A stretch of DNA of 64,000 bases. It comes from Torreya grandis (taxonomy: Eukaryota; Streptophyta; Pinopsida; Cupressales; Taxaceae). This document shows positions 22,570 to 33,746 of the stretch, in pieces; the first letter of the stretch is position 1, and each line of letters starts with the position of its first letter. The notes under the pieces were generated by a model that did not search any database, had not been told where the DNA came from, and saw nothing but the letters and a program-made list of their open reading frames with translations. The stretch is from assembly GCA_037957365.1 (NCBI GenBank), contig JARHVA010004088.1:1019501-1083500 (forward strand), written 5' to 3'. A program made the translations under genes and the position numbers.

Positions 22570-25500
22570 TGTTATATGGTACTTAGAACTCAAAACAAAG
22601 TATGCAGTGAAATTTTGTTGCAGTTCACATGGCATTTACCCTCCTACGTTGTCGATATCCAGCCATAAACTAACAAAACTTGTCAAACACGAAAACAAAA
22701 TGATGCTTGTCAACTGTCGGGTTTCATGAATTACTTCACTTAATTTAGTTTACAAAGTCAAGTAACTCCATTACGTAGATGTATTGTAGTTAAAATCATA
22801 GCTGTATTGTATCATTTTTCTATTTTTATAGTATGTTTTACATCATATGGTTTTGGAGTTGATTTTTCTTGGAGTGGTTAGATAAAAATAAATATGCAGA
22901 GAATTATACAAGCTGCCAGTTAGTGGCTTAAGAATTAGAAGAGATTTTGGGACCAACATTTATTTGTGTAATATATTAAAATAGAAAACCTGCTAAATGC
23001 TTCATTGTGCCCTTGATGCTATCAAAGCTTTGACATTAGAAAGAATACTAAATGCTTTGTTTGTATTTATAATTATTAATAAACTTATAAAACATATGAA
23101 ATAATTATTATTTAAAGATATTAGCATAAGTAATATCTTTATGTATAATATTTTTTAAATTGTATAGGATTGCTTCAAAGTTCATAACAAATATTATACA
23201 TTCATACTTATTTTTATAATGTTGAATTTTTTAATAAAACTTAAATCAAATATTTTATGCTTTCACAGTTCATACAAATCAATTACAATATTTTGGGAGT
23301 AACTATATTTCTATTTATTACTCAATGTTTCAAATCATTACTCATGATCCTTTGTGAGGAGAAAATGACTAATGGTGTAATAGAAAACTCTAACATTCCT
23401 TAAATATGATAGAGATAATGATCAAAAGAGATATTAAGAGAGAAAGTAGTCATTGTTATATCTTGAAAGAAGTACACCCTCCTTATTTTTTAATGCAAGT
23501 TAGTACCTCTTTATTGACACCTAGTGTGAGAACTAAAAACTTAAAATCTCAAATTTCATAATAATTGTTATAGATAAAGTAACTATATTCTTTAAAAATT
23601 AATAACATGATTAATTCATTAATCACAAAAGGTTAAAATCTGATTATAAATTGATCAATTATATTTATTACTAAATTAGTTGGTGTATAAATTAAAGTAT
23701 TAAGGTAAACCTTTTCGAATAAGAAGGTTAAATTATGATTAAAAATTAAATTGATTTTTGTACTCATTATCTACTCTATTAAAAATTCATTTTTTTAAAC
23801 ATATTTATATTGTGTTATTAATTAATTAAACCATTTTGAGTTGGATCAGGTATTTTCTTCATATAATTCTAGCCATTTCATTTGATGGAAAATTTAAAGT
23901 TCCTTAATGTCCAAGTTTATGGATTATACATATATTAATTTTATCAGGGTTTTAATTTAGCCCAAGAATCTTGTAGCTAGATATTTACATTGTGTACATA
24001 TTCTTGTGAATATGGATATTTGACTCATATACAAGATATTGTTTGTACACATAAAAATATGGTCATGAGTACTTGACAATATTGTTTCTTTATACATCCT
24101 CAAACCACATGACTTATGCACAAATACATGACTCTTACTCTAAAATATTCTTAGCCATTTAAATATATGCGTGTTCAACCCTTTATTTACTATTATTACT
24201 ACATAGAACTTCTAATGCCAAATGTTCAAGCTATCTAAAATCACCTTCAAAATGTCTTTGGTTCAGGACAAATGTCCTAGATATTTTTGGATAAGTCCAC
24301 ACTAAAAAGACAAAAGTGCATTGTGTTATTGTCCTCTTATAATGGTTGTGTCCCACACCAAATTTTAGAGAGACAACATTGGTTATGGTTCTACTATGAC
24401 CATGTGTTACGGCTCTTTCCTTGACCTTAAACTTGACCTTTTGTTCCCATCATTAGTCTTGGCCATCTATGAAAATCATAAAGACAAAAATACAATACTT
24501 GACAAGCAAGACTTACAAGTCACATAAAACATTTTCCCCATTTGTGTGTACTAAGAACATTATTACTTTCACTATATTATAATAAAAAAAACTAATTGAT
24601 GTTAGTGAATTTAGGATTTCATAGCTCATTAAAATTATAAAATAAGGCTTTTGGATAAAATCTCTTTGATCATAAGTTTATGGATATATCTAGGCTCTCA
24701 TACTATATGATCCTATGGGGATTTATGAAGGCCAATGACTCTATGGAGAGTTGACTTTGAGGATTTATTGATGCAATTATGACACCCATCCTCTTTCATA
24801 GAATAAATTTTTTAAGCTTATGTGATCAGTGAGAACTTTGTGGGTTAATATCAAGGTCATGAATCCATGGATCCTATTGCATGGGCTTCATGAACTTTGT
24901 TCCATGTGTGAACTTCAAGAAACTTTTCACTGTGTTATGTGCACCAACTTCAATATTTTTTTGTCTTTGTGATCTATTATACTTTGTAAACAACATAGTA
25001 AAATCATTAGGTCTACTATGGTCTTTGTGGGACTAAGTATTTAGTTGTGAATGAGAATAAATCTCCACTAATTGCCTTTTTCTATTTATTTAACACTTAG
25101 GATTTTAAGTGTGGTTATCGTGACACACTCGATTTAGACCCTAATGTGGCATGCTAACTTTGTGGTTATCATTAAAAATATGATTTGAAGCTATGAACTC
25201 TTTGACATTTTTGATTAGCCTGAGGACTCTATTAAAACTGAGAAATTTACCCTAAGATTCTTTATTAAAATCTATCACAATCACTACCTATTTTTGGCGG
25301 TGTAAGATTATCGATATGCTTTACAAATTATTGCATCAATCTACCCTTATTCATTCAGAATTGTAATATTATTACCTTATTTTACATTATTTGATTATTC
25401 ATAGTTTTATCATATTTACATCACGTAATTAAAATAATAATTAAGACAACATGTGACATATCTAGTCTTGCACAAAAGCTTGCAGTACCTCCCTAGTTAC

Positions 25501-25802
25501 CTAATTTCTTATTCTTGTAAGATCTTAATATATAATAATATTAACAATATAAATAATATGTATAATATAAATAAGATCAACACAATACACGAGATCTTAA
25601 TGGGACAAGATGCCCTAATATATGATATATTAAAAATAGAAAATTACCCTTAACATATGGCAAAATAATAAAATACTCTTTGAGGAAGGAATAACTGCAC
25701 AAGATCTCTTAATATGGTAATACCACTTCAAGGGGAAAACCTCTGAAATGTTTCTATCAAATAGAAGACTCTCCACTTAGTTGATATCATTTAAAATGAT
25801 AT
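22570..25802. other. Gene-free AT-rich interval
   Basis: About 3.2 kb with stops in all frames, very AT-rich at 22980-23900 and 25290-25660. No repeat ends, RNA genes or protein motifs recognised. Probably eroded transposon sequence. Confidence 0.45.
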
Positions 25803-25807
25803 TAATC

Positions 25808-26376
25808 TGATGTAGAAAAATTAGGCCAACCTTCTAGAGACCATATCTTTTGACTCGTAATTTTGTTTGAGTTATTCCACATGCCAAAATAATCGTATTG
25901 AAAATTTAGATTCTTTCCTAAGCTACTCTATCAACTTAGATTTGATTTAAATATTTTTTCAAGGCCAAATATGATCATCCAAGGGTCCAAAATTAATGTT
26001 TAATGATTTTTTAAGGAATTTTCTATTTTTAGAAATTGTATATTTTTAGAACCGAAAGTCAACTTCAGTTGTATTTCATTCCATAATCTAATTTTAGTAT
26101 TTAGGTCATTTAGGGAAATTTTTAGAGCCACGTGTGTTTGCATGTGAAACTTACTATAAATAACAACTGCTAAAAATAGATGTTCTTTTTTAGATTTTAG
26201 ATCTTAGATTTTTCAAATTTTTGCATGTCAACTCTAAATTTTGAGTTGAGGCTTATTTAAGCATGATTTGGATTTATAATTATTTCAAGAAATCAATATG
26301 AATCAATTCTGAGTATTTTTTCTAGATCTTGGCCTATTGGTAATTTTCTTGTTCTTGATAGTTTTTGGGTTCATTA
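25808..26376 (+). repeat. 5' LTR of the gypsy element
   Basis: 569 bp, from TGATGTAGAAAAATTAGG to GGGTTCATTA. It matches 30986-31527 along its length, and the termini TGATG and CATTA form a short imperfect inverted repeat. It contains a G-box and a TATA box (listed). Confidence 0.85.
26129..26162 (+). promoter_or_regulatory. LTR promoter: G-box and TATA box
   Basis: CACGTG at 26129-26134 (a bZIP/bHLH G-box core) lies ~20 bp before TATAAATA at 26155-26162. In the 3' LTR the TATA box survives as TATAAAAAG near 31315 but the G-box has mutated to GCACGC. Position inside the LTR fits the U3 promoter; activity is inferred. Confidence 0.5.
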
Positions 26377-26378
26377 TC

Positions 26379-26390
26379 TGGTATCAGAGC
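26379..26390 (+). other. Primer-binding site (initiator tRNA-Met type)
   Basis: TGGTATCAGAGC, the classical plant PBS complementary to the 3' end of initiator tRNA-Met, starts two bases (TC) after the 5' LTR. Confidence 0.9.
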
Positions 26391-26446
26391 AAGTTCAAAT
26401 CTTGGAGGAGTAAATAATAAAAAGAGGGTGAGGAGGTGTTGAAAAA

Positions 26447-27594
26447 ATGAATGAGACTATACAAGATCTGCAAAGGCAAGTTCAATAATTAATAGAGGTC
26501 ATCACCAATCAGTAGAAAAGACAAGCTAGTGATGAGGAAGACACAGATCATGATGAAGAAGTTCAACAACAAGAAGAATAGTAAGAACAGCCACCATCGA
26601 TGGAAGAGAGGATGGTTTGGGCTTTAGAAGGAAGAAATGAAGGAATCAATGTTTATTTTCCATATTATTAAGGTAATTTAATACCAAAGGAGTTGATAGA
26701 TTGGATGAATAACATGGAGAAGTTCTTTGAGTGGAAGACTATGAGAGAAGACAAGAAGGTAAAGTTTTCATGCATGAAATGGAAAGGTCATGCAATGATT
26801 TGGTGGGATCAACTGTAGAAAGAGAGACAAAGAAAAGGTAAAGAGAATATTAATTCATGGAAAAATATGGGGAAGAAGCTGAGGGAGAAATTTCTTGCTA
26901 TGGATTATGCATAAACCCTATACAGAAGATTTCAAAATTTGAGGCAAAAAGATCATAGTATACAAGAGTATACAAATGAATTTTATAAACTTTTAATACA
27001 TGTGGAACATGATGAAATAGAATATAATATGGTTTTAAGGTATGGAAATGGTTTAAAAAAATTTATTCAAGATGAATTAAGCATGCATAGAATACTTAAC
27101 CTGGAGGAGACTTATCAATTAGCTTTGAAGGCAGAAGAAAAACAAAATAGATAAAATTTTAGAAGGATATTTACTGGTCCAAAGAGATTAGGGGATGAGG
27201 TGGGTTTAATACCACCATAGGTGTATTTAATGCTAATAAAGGTGAATCATCATGTGGTACAAAAAGGCAAGATGATAATAGGCAAGGGTTTCAATACCAA
27301 CAAAGAAGAAGAGGATTTCAGAGAGGATGAGGTTACGAGGGTGTTAAAGGATGGTTTTTGAATCAACACAAAACTTATGTCTATTATAGATGTGGAGAAG
27401 AAGGGCACAAAGCATTTGAGTGTCCCAAATATCAAGATCAAGAAAGGAGGCAAAAAGATTTCCTAAGAGTAAACCTAGTTGAGGCTAAAATAGAAGAGCA
27501 GAATACTAAAATTGCACCAGCTAATGTTGGAGAGAATCTCATGATGAGAAGAACCATGATCACTCTAAGGAAGGATCAAGTTTATAATAAATAA
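26447..27594 (+). pseudogene. Gypsy gag (capsid and zinc knuckle)
   Basis: Starts at ATG 26447 (MNETIQDLQRQVQ, stop). The capsid region is clear at about 26640-27154, with YxxNxxPKELIDW-like sequence upstream and the retrotransposon-gag block QEYTNEFYKLL, then GLKKFIQDELSMH and YQLALKAEEKQ. The nucleocapsid knuckle at about 27379-27423 reads YYRCGEEGHKAFEC, where the first zinc Cys is Tyr. Several stops sit where CAA, CAG or TGG would fit. Gag packages the RNA into virus-like particles. Pol follows in the same orientation. Confidence 0.8.
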
Positions 27595-27629
27595 GCTAGT
27601 GATGCATAGCTATGATCAAATATTTTTTA

Positions 27630-27960
27630 AACAAGATGTACTTCAGGTGGAAAAGTATGAAAAGTAATTATAGATGGTGGTAGTTGTGAAAAAGTGGTTT
27701 CTAAAGAAATGATTGAGAAACTAAATGTACAATGTGAAAAACATCCTAATCTTTATCGGATTTCATGGTTTAATAAAGGAAATGAAGTTATAGTAGATAA
27801 AAGGTGCTTAATCAATTTTTCTATAAGAAACAGTTATAAAAATGAAATATGGTGTGATGTTATTCTGATGGATGCATGTCATGTGTTATTGGGGAGACCG
27901 CGGCAATTTGACAAGAAAGTAGTTTATGGTGGGGAAAAGAACACATAAACTTTTTAGAAA
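27630..27960 (+). pseudogene. Gypsy aspartic protease
   Basis: The active-site block reads VIIDGGSCEKVVS near 27668-27706 (plant gypsy proteases have D[SG]GSC), followed by ISWFNKGNEVIVDKRC, EIWCDVILMDACHVLLGRP and YGGEKNT. Nearly all of it is one open frame (27694-27948). It would cleave the Gag-Pol polyprotein. Confidence 0.8.
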
Positions 27961-28189
27961 GGTGGTATAAAGGTAGTTTTTTACATCTTAAAGAGGTAGA
28001 GAAGACATAAATCATGATTTTTACTAAAGAATTTATCCAAGATATGAAGGTAGCACATTGTTATGCACTAGTAGCAAAGAATGAAGAAACATAAATGGTG
28101 ACAATAGCAACTAAAGAATCAAGAGTGTTGAAAGAATATACAGATGCTATGCCTGATGAGTTACAAGATGGTTTACCATGAAAGAGAGA

Positions 28190-28920
28190 TATTTAGCATC
28201 ACATTGATTTGATTCCAGGATCATCTCTACCCAATCAAGTAGCTTATAGGATGAGTCCAATAAAACATGCAAAATTAAATAAACAGGTTAACGAATTACT
28301 AAGGAAGAAAGTGATAAGGAAAAGTATGAATCCATATGCAACCCTAGCATTGATAACTCCAAAGAAAGATTAAGGAAGGATAATGTGTGTGTATATTAGA
28401 GTAATTGATAAAATTATAATAAAATATAAGTCTCTTGTACCTTGTTTAGATGATATGATGAATGTGCTTACAAGAGAAAAATATTTTACCAAGATTGATC
28501 TAAGGAGTGGCTATTATCATATTCAAATGTGTGAAGGAGATGGGTGAAAAATTACATTCAAAACTAGGGATGGCTTATATGAGTGCATGGTGATGCCATT
28601 TAGATTATCTAATACACCTAGCACATTTATTATGGTGGTGAATATAGTGCTAAGATAATATATTGGTAAGTTTATGGTTGTTTATTTTGATGATGTTTTG
28701 ATATTTATTAATAGTAAAGAACACTTACAAAAATTGAAAATGGTAATGGATTTGTTAAGAAAGGAGAAGCTGTATGCAAATTTGAATAAGTGTAGGTTTA
28801 TGCAGAATAGTTTGGTGTTTTTGGGATTTGTAGTTTCAATAGATGTTGTGAAAATGGATGAAGAAAAGAAAAAAAAAACTCTGAGTGGCCTATTTAAAAA
28901 ATCATTACAAAGGTAAGAAG
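28190..28920 (+). pseudogene. Gypsy reverse transcriptase
   Basis: RT blocks in order: AYRMSPIKHAKLNKQVNELL (about 28242-28300), LITPKKD then stop, KYFTKIDLRSGYYHIQ (about 28481-28528), [16 protein letters not shown], and the catalytic YFDD at 28683-28694 in VVYFDDVLIF, then LYANLNKCRF and LVFLGFVVS. The YFDD aspartates survive. Stops at TAA, TGA and TAA codons interrupt it. Confidence 0.85.
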
Positions 28921-29079
28921 TTTCCATGGTTTAGCAACTTTTTACAGAAAGTTTACTAAAAAAAATTCATAGTATTGTGGCACTAATAATAGATTGTATG
29001 AGAAGGAAAAAAATTACATGGACTAGAGAAGCCACATAAAGCTTTGAATTTTTAAAGAAAAAATATACAGAAAGACCAA

Positions 29080-29460
29080 TTTTAGTATTATCGGATTTTA
29101 ACAATGTGTTTGAGGTTGATTATGATGCTTCATTTGTGGGAATTGGTGTTATGTTAAGTCAAGAAGGAAATCCAATAGCATATTTTAGTGAGAAATTGAA
29201 TGAGGTAAGGGCAAAGTATTATACTTATGATGTTGAAATTTATGCAATTGTACAAGCATTAAGACATTGGAAGCATTACCTAGTGCCTAAGGATTTTATC
29301 CTATTTACATATCATGAGGATTTGGAGTATGTGAATACACCAAAGAAGTTGAATAGTAGGCATGCAAAGTGGGTTTCTTAATTGTAGGGGTATACTTTTG
29401 TGCTGAAGCATAAATCAAGAAAATAAAATTAGGTAACTGATGCATTGAGTAGGAAGGTAT
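29080..29460 (+). pseudogene. Gypsy RNase H
   Basis: FEVDYDASFVGIGVMLSQEG carries the first catalytic Asp, followed by PIAYFSEKLNEVRAKY, TYDVEIYAIVQALRHW with the Glu, and FTYHEDLEYVN, where the usual Asp of TDH has become Tyr. The block ends with a decayed KHKSRK and VTDALSRK at 29405-29455. It degrades RNA in the RNA-DNA hybrid. Mostly one open frame, 29106-29381. Confidence 0.85.
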
Positions 29461-29617
29461 CATTATTAACTACTATGGTGAGTGAAGTAGTTAGATTTGA
29501 AGCTATTAAAGAATCATAATATACTTATCCATATTTTAGAAAAGTAGTTGAGTAGTGAAAAAATCCATTAATAGGTGGGATAGATGTTATTCATGATGAG
29601 TATCTCATACAAAAATT

Positions 29618-30757
29618 TTATCTCTTTAAAGGGAAACAATTACGCATTTTGGTTGGGTTTCTACGAGACAATATAATAAGAGAATTACATAGTGGTTGTT
29701 TGGTTAGACATTTTGGTAAGACGAAGATAATAGATTTAGTGGAGGAAAAGTATTTTTGGCCAAATATGAAGAGAGATGTGACAAGGTATGTTTTAAGGTG
29801 AAGAATATGTCTGGTGGCTAAAGGACATGCACAAAATACTGGACTATAAATGCCATTACCATTTCCAAGAGGACCATGGATAGATTTGATTATGGACTTT
29901 GTATTGAGATTACCAAACACATAGAGAGGTAACAATTCAATTTTTTTTGTTGTAGAAATATTTTCTAAAATGGTTCATTTCATTACATGTAAGAAAACCA
30001 ATGATACCACTAGAGTTGCAAAATTATTTTTTATGGATATTGTGAGATTGCATGGTGTTCTTAAAACTATTACTTCAGATAGGAACAAAAATTTCATAAG
30101 TCATTTTTGGAGGACTTTGTGGAAGAAGATGGGTACTAAACTACAATTTAGTAGTGAATATCACCCATAAATAGATGGATAGACAAAATTTGTGAATAAG
30201 AGTTTGGGAAATTTATTGAGATGCATAGTGGGAGAGAAGCCGAAGAAATAGGACTTGGCTTTACCATAAGTTGAGTTTGCATATAATAGTTTAGTGAATA
30301 GATCGATAGGAAAGTCACCTTTTCAAAAAAATTATGGGAAAAATCCTATGGGTATTTTATATTTGGTATAATTTCCAATTGCAGATCGAATTAGTGATGA
30401 TGCAGAAGTGTTTGCAGAGCATATAAAGTAGTTACAAGGAGTAAGAGGAAAGTTGTAAGAAAGTAATGAAAAATATAAATCAAAAATAGATGTCAGAAGA
30501 AGATCCAAGGTATATGAAAAATGAGAGTTGTAATGGTTTACTTGAGGAAAAAGAGGTTTCCAAAAGGCACATACAATAAACTAAAGTACAAGAAAATTGG
30601 ACCATGCAGAATTGTGAAGAAAATTAATGGCAATGCTTATGAGGTAAGTTTACCACAAAATTTTGATATATCTCTAGTATTTAATGTTTTAGATTTATAT
30701 GAGTTCCATGGAGAAGATGGTGAAGATGATGAAGATGAAGAAGTAAATTGGGAGTAA
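29618..30757 (+). pseudogene. Gypsy integrase
   Basis: The zinc region reads LHSGCLVRHFGKTK and RICLVAKGHAQ. The catalytic core has PWIDLIMDF (first Asp) and TSDRNKNF (second Asp) at about 29877 and 30075. Then comes HP, stop, IDG, stop, TKFVNKSLGN, where the stops replace Gln codons and the third catalytic residue Glu is Lys (GAA to AAA type). The C-terminal part (30521-30757) has YLRKKRFPKGTYNKLKYKK then IGPCRIVKK, a GPY/F module, and ends in an acidic tail without a recognisable chromodomain. Integrase would insert the cDNA. Confidence 0.8.
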
Positions 30758-30976
30758 TAGGTTCCAAAGAAAAAGAAGGAAAAAAATAGTGCAGGTTTTG
30801 GATATGAAGACAGTGAGCACAAGGAATTAGAATTATAATAGGTATTTGGTGTAGTGGGGAAGATTTCAACAAAAAGACAACAATTGGATTATAGAATGGT
30901 TGTTGAAGAAGATTGACAAGGAAAAATTACAATAGTACAATCTGGACAACTCGTAGGAGCTGAGTTGTTTTCAACC

Positions 30977-30985
30977 AGAGGAGAA
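30977..30985 (+). other. Polypurine tract
   Basis: AGAGGAGAA directly before the 3' LTR start at 30986, the usual primer for plus-strand synthesis. Confidence 0.75.
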
Positions 30986-31527
30986 TGATGTAGAAAAATT
31001 AGGCCAACCTTCTAGAGACCATAAATTTTGACTTGTAACTCCATTTGAGCTCTTCCATGCACCAAAATGACCATATCAAAAAGTTTGATTCTGCCTTAAG
31101 TGGCTTTATTTGCTTAGATTTGATTTTGATATTTTTTGGAGGCCAAACGTGATCATCGAAGGTCGATAATAATGTTTAATGATTTTTTTGGGAATTTTCT
31201 ATTTTTATAACCAGAAGTCAACTTCAGTTTAATTTCATTCCATAGGTTAATTTTAGTATTTAGGCTATTTTAGGAAATTTTTAGAGTTATGCACGCTTTC
31301 ATATGAAACTTACTATAAAAAGCAGTTGCTAAAAATAGATGTTCTTTTTAGATTTTAGTTTTTTTGAATTTTTTCATGTCACTTGTAAATTTAGAGTTGA
31401 GGCTTATTTAAGAATGTTTTGGGTTTGTAATTATTTAAAGCAATCAATACGAATCAATTCTGAATATTGTTTCAAAATCTTGGCCTATTGGTAATTTTCT
31501 TGTTCTTGATAGTTTTTGAGTTCATTA
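30986..31527 (+). repeat. 3' LTR of the gypsy element
   Basis: 542 bp from TGATGTAG to GAGTTCATTA, followed at once by the target duplication TAATC (31528-31532). Confidence 0.85.
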
Positions 31528-31673
31528 TAATCTCATTATATAGGCTTCTATCACTAATTATTGATGGTTAAAATCTAAATGCCAATATACACTGACTCAT
31601 TCTACCATATACTAATTCTATAAGTTACCTATTTGACCCCATATACTAAAACAATATAACTAACTAAAGGGGA

Positions 31674-33725
31674 TGTGTATCACATGTTGGCACCTCCATC
31701 AACCCATATGCACCATAATATCATATCCATAGGTACATAACATGTTGTTTATTGTAGATAAGTCTCTAGATGTACAACTTCTCACATTTTCATGTAGCAT
31801 GCCCACCTATGGCACGCATTCATCACTTAATTTTGAAAACACCTTCATGATATTTTATAGTACCAAGTCACATGCCACATAGATTTTGATGTTTCCATGA
31901 AAACATGTGCATACTCAACATCTAGTGTTAGGTTTGTCCCACCATGTGGCATGCAGACTAGCATTCTCAAGATCTACAACACATTGGGAAATGTACTAAT
32001 AGAAACACACAATATTTAAAATCCAACTATGTACCTACCACAAATTCAATTATCACTCAAGCAAAGGATGGGTCACCCCTTCTGTAATTATCATCATTTG
32101 TAAAAACTTATTATAATGATGTATATAATTTTAACCATTTGAATTTTAAGGGAACACATATGAGAGAGATCACATACATATCATATAAGACAATATTAGT
32201 TGACTCTGTGTGACTTGCATTCTAACACATATGCAACTTTACATTATTTCATTCAGTCTAGACAAATCAATAAAGAAACATTGAATTTTTTATCATAGGA
32301 ACTTATATTCCTATTTTTATTAAAATTGTACACATCTTTACTTTTATCTATTAAACATATTGAATATAAGTTACATATTTTACATATCAAACTTCTACAA
32401 TATATTGTTAATTTTATATTATTAACTTTACCCTATACACATTATAAAATTCATAACTTATCTTGAAATGTGACAATGTCCATTACAAAGGTATCCATAA
32501 TCATGACTCTAGACTACCCAAAAATACAAACAATTCTAATAAAAAAATAAGTTATGAAATATGAAATTTTATTCTAAAAGTTTCAAGTATAAAACACATT
32601 TTAAATTTTCTCAATTACATCATAGGTATCACGGGTCTAAAAATCCCAAACCTCACAATCATAAATAAAAATAAATTATTAATGAATTAAAATTATTAGC
32701 CATTAGAAAAGTAACTATAGACACCTAAAATTGTCCACCAATGACTTCATACTAGACTTTAGACTGATTCTTACCAATCTTTGTAAATTAAGCCTAAGAA
32801 TCACTAAACGTCCCAAATTTTCTTGTGCATCACTCATCAAGACTTGGAATCCCATTGAGACATCCCTAATTGGGGTATCCTTCTGTAAACCCTCTCACGG
32901 ATTCATATCCAATCATTCTAAGGCATTATAATATGCAATTTGTCTTATAGACCTATTATATGGGGCAAATCCACACAAAATTAAATCAAAACTTGGAAAT
33001 GCTAAAAATCCTAAATAGAATTAATTAAAATGTTAAACCTATTTAAATCCTAGTTGAATTATCCATGAAAAATCAATGAAATTCTAAAAAAGGAAATTAA
33101 AAAATGCAAATATCCTATCTTTTTCATAATTACCTTTTTTGAGTTGTCAAATGTCCTAAAATATATCACCCATGCCTATTCATTTCTAATCATGAGGTTT
33201 TAACACCTTTTAACTCTATTGGCATTAATTAACTCACTTAGGTTAGGTTTAAACTCATTCCATGACTAAACTACACACTAACTCACCTTGTGTTGGGGTT
33301 AGTTTCTAAACCTATAAATACAAGCCTAGACCTCTTCATTTATAGATCTTGAACATAGTAAAGTTATAATGTAGGATTTGGCGCATGATTCAAATATATA
33401 GTTTATAATTATAAAATCACAATCTAAGGCCACCATCAAGCCACAAGCCATGGTGCCAAGGAGATAAGGAGATAACCAAGCTTCATTTCCAAATACTCTT
33501 TGAGCACAAGGTGAGCAAGCCACATGACAAATAATTTAGATCATTCAAGGAAGGTAATGATCGTGTTATTCTTTTCATTTTACTTGTGCTTTTCATTTAT
33601 TTTTATTTATTATGCTCCCCCTATTATATAGGCTAGATATATTACCATGTTAGCATGTTCATTTCATTATTTTATGCTCTAACATAATACTAACCTCCTC
33701 TCTATGTCAAATTCTTATGATCACA
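31674..33725 (+). repeat. Probable 5' LTR of the Tat element
   Basis: The right end is set by the PBS: GATCACA at 33719-33725 followed by AA and TGGCACAC. The left end is proposed at TGTGTATCACATG (31674), which pairs imperfectly with that terminus. No second copy is in the window to confirm it. The sequence just before 31674, ACTAAAGGGGA, happens to look like a PPT. No gene is seen inside apart from a TATA box near 33313. Confidence 0.55.
33313..33320 (+). promoter_or_regulatory. TATA box in the Tat LTR
   Basis: TATAAATA about 410 bp before the LTR end, in the context CCTATAAATACAAGCC. Plausible U3 promoter; inferred. Confidence 0.45.
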
Positions 33726-33727
33726 AA

Positions 33728-33746
33728 TGGCACACTTGGTGGGACC
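33728..33746 (+). other. Primer-binding site of the Tat element
   Basis: TGGCACACTTGGTGGGACC. It differs from the PBS of the gag-only element at 48382-48400 (TGGCACGCCCGGTGGGACC) by three transitions only, as expected for an older deaminated copy of the same site. I do not assign the tRNA. Confidence 0.7.

Larger units (their letters stand above)
25808..31527 (+). mobile_element. Ty3/gypsy LTR retrotransposon, complete structure, inactive
   Basis: A 5.7 kb element with LTRs at both ends, a PBS, a PPT, and gag, protease, RT, RNase H and integrase in gypsy order on the + strand. It is flanked by a perfect 5-bp target duplication, TAATC, at 25803-25807 and 31528-31532. The LTRs differ at many positions, and all coding regions have stops, so it is an old insertion. 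Domain wording (protease DGGSC and LLGRP, integrase GPY/F type C-terminus, PBS for initiator tRNA-Met) fits a chromovirus-like plant lineage, but no chromodomain was seen. Confidence 0.9.

Noticed and set aside
31661..31680. PPT-like ACTAAAGGGGA before TGTGTATC, read as the start of a 3' LTR
   Set aside because: No internal region of a matching element lies to the left and the PBS at 33728 requires the LTR to be a 5' one. Treated as coincidence, though the left boundary stays uncertain.
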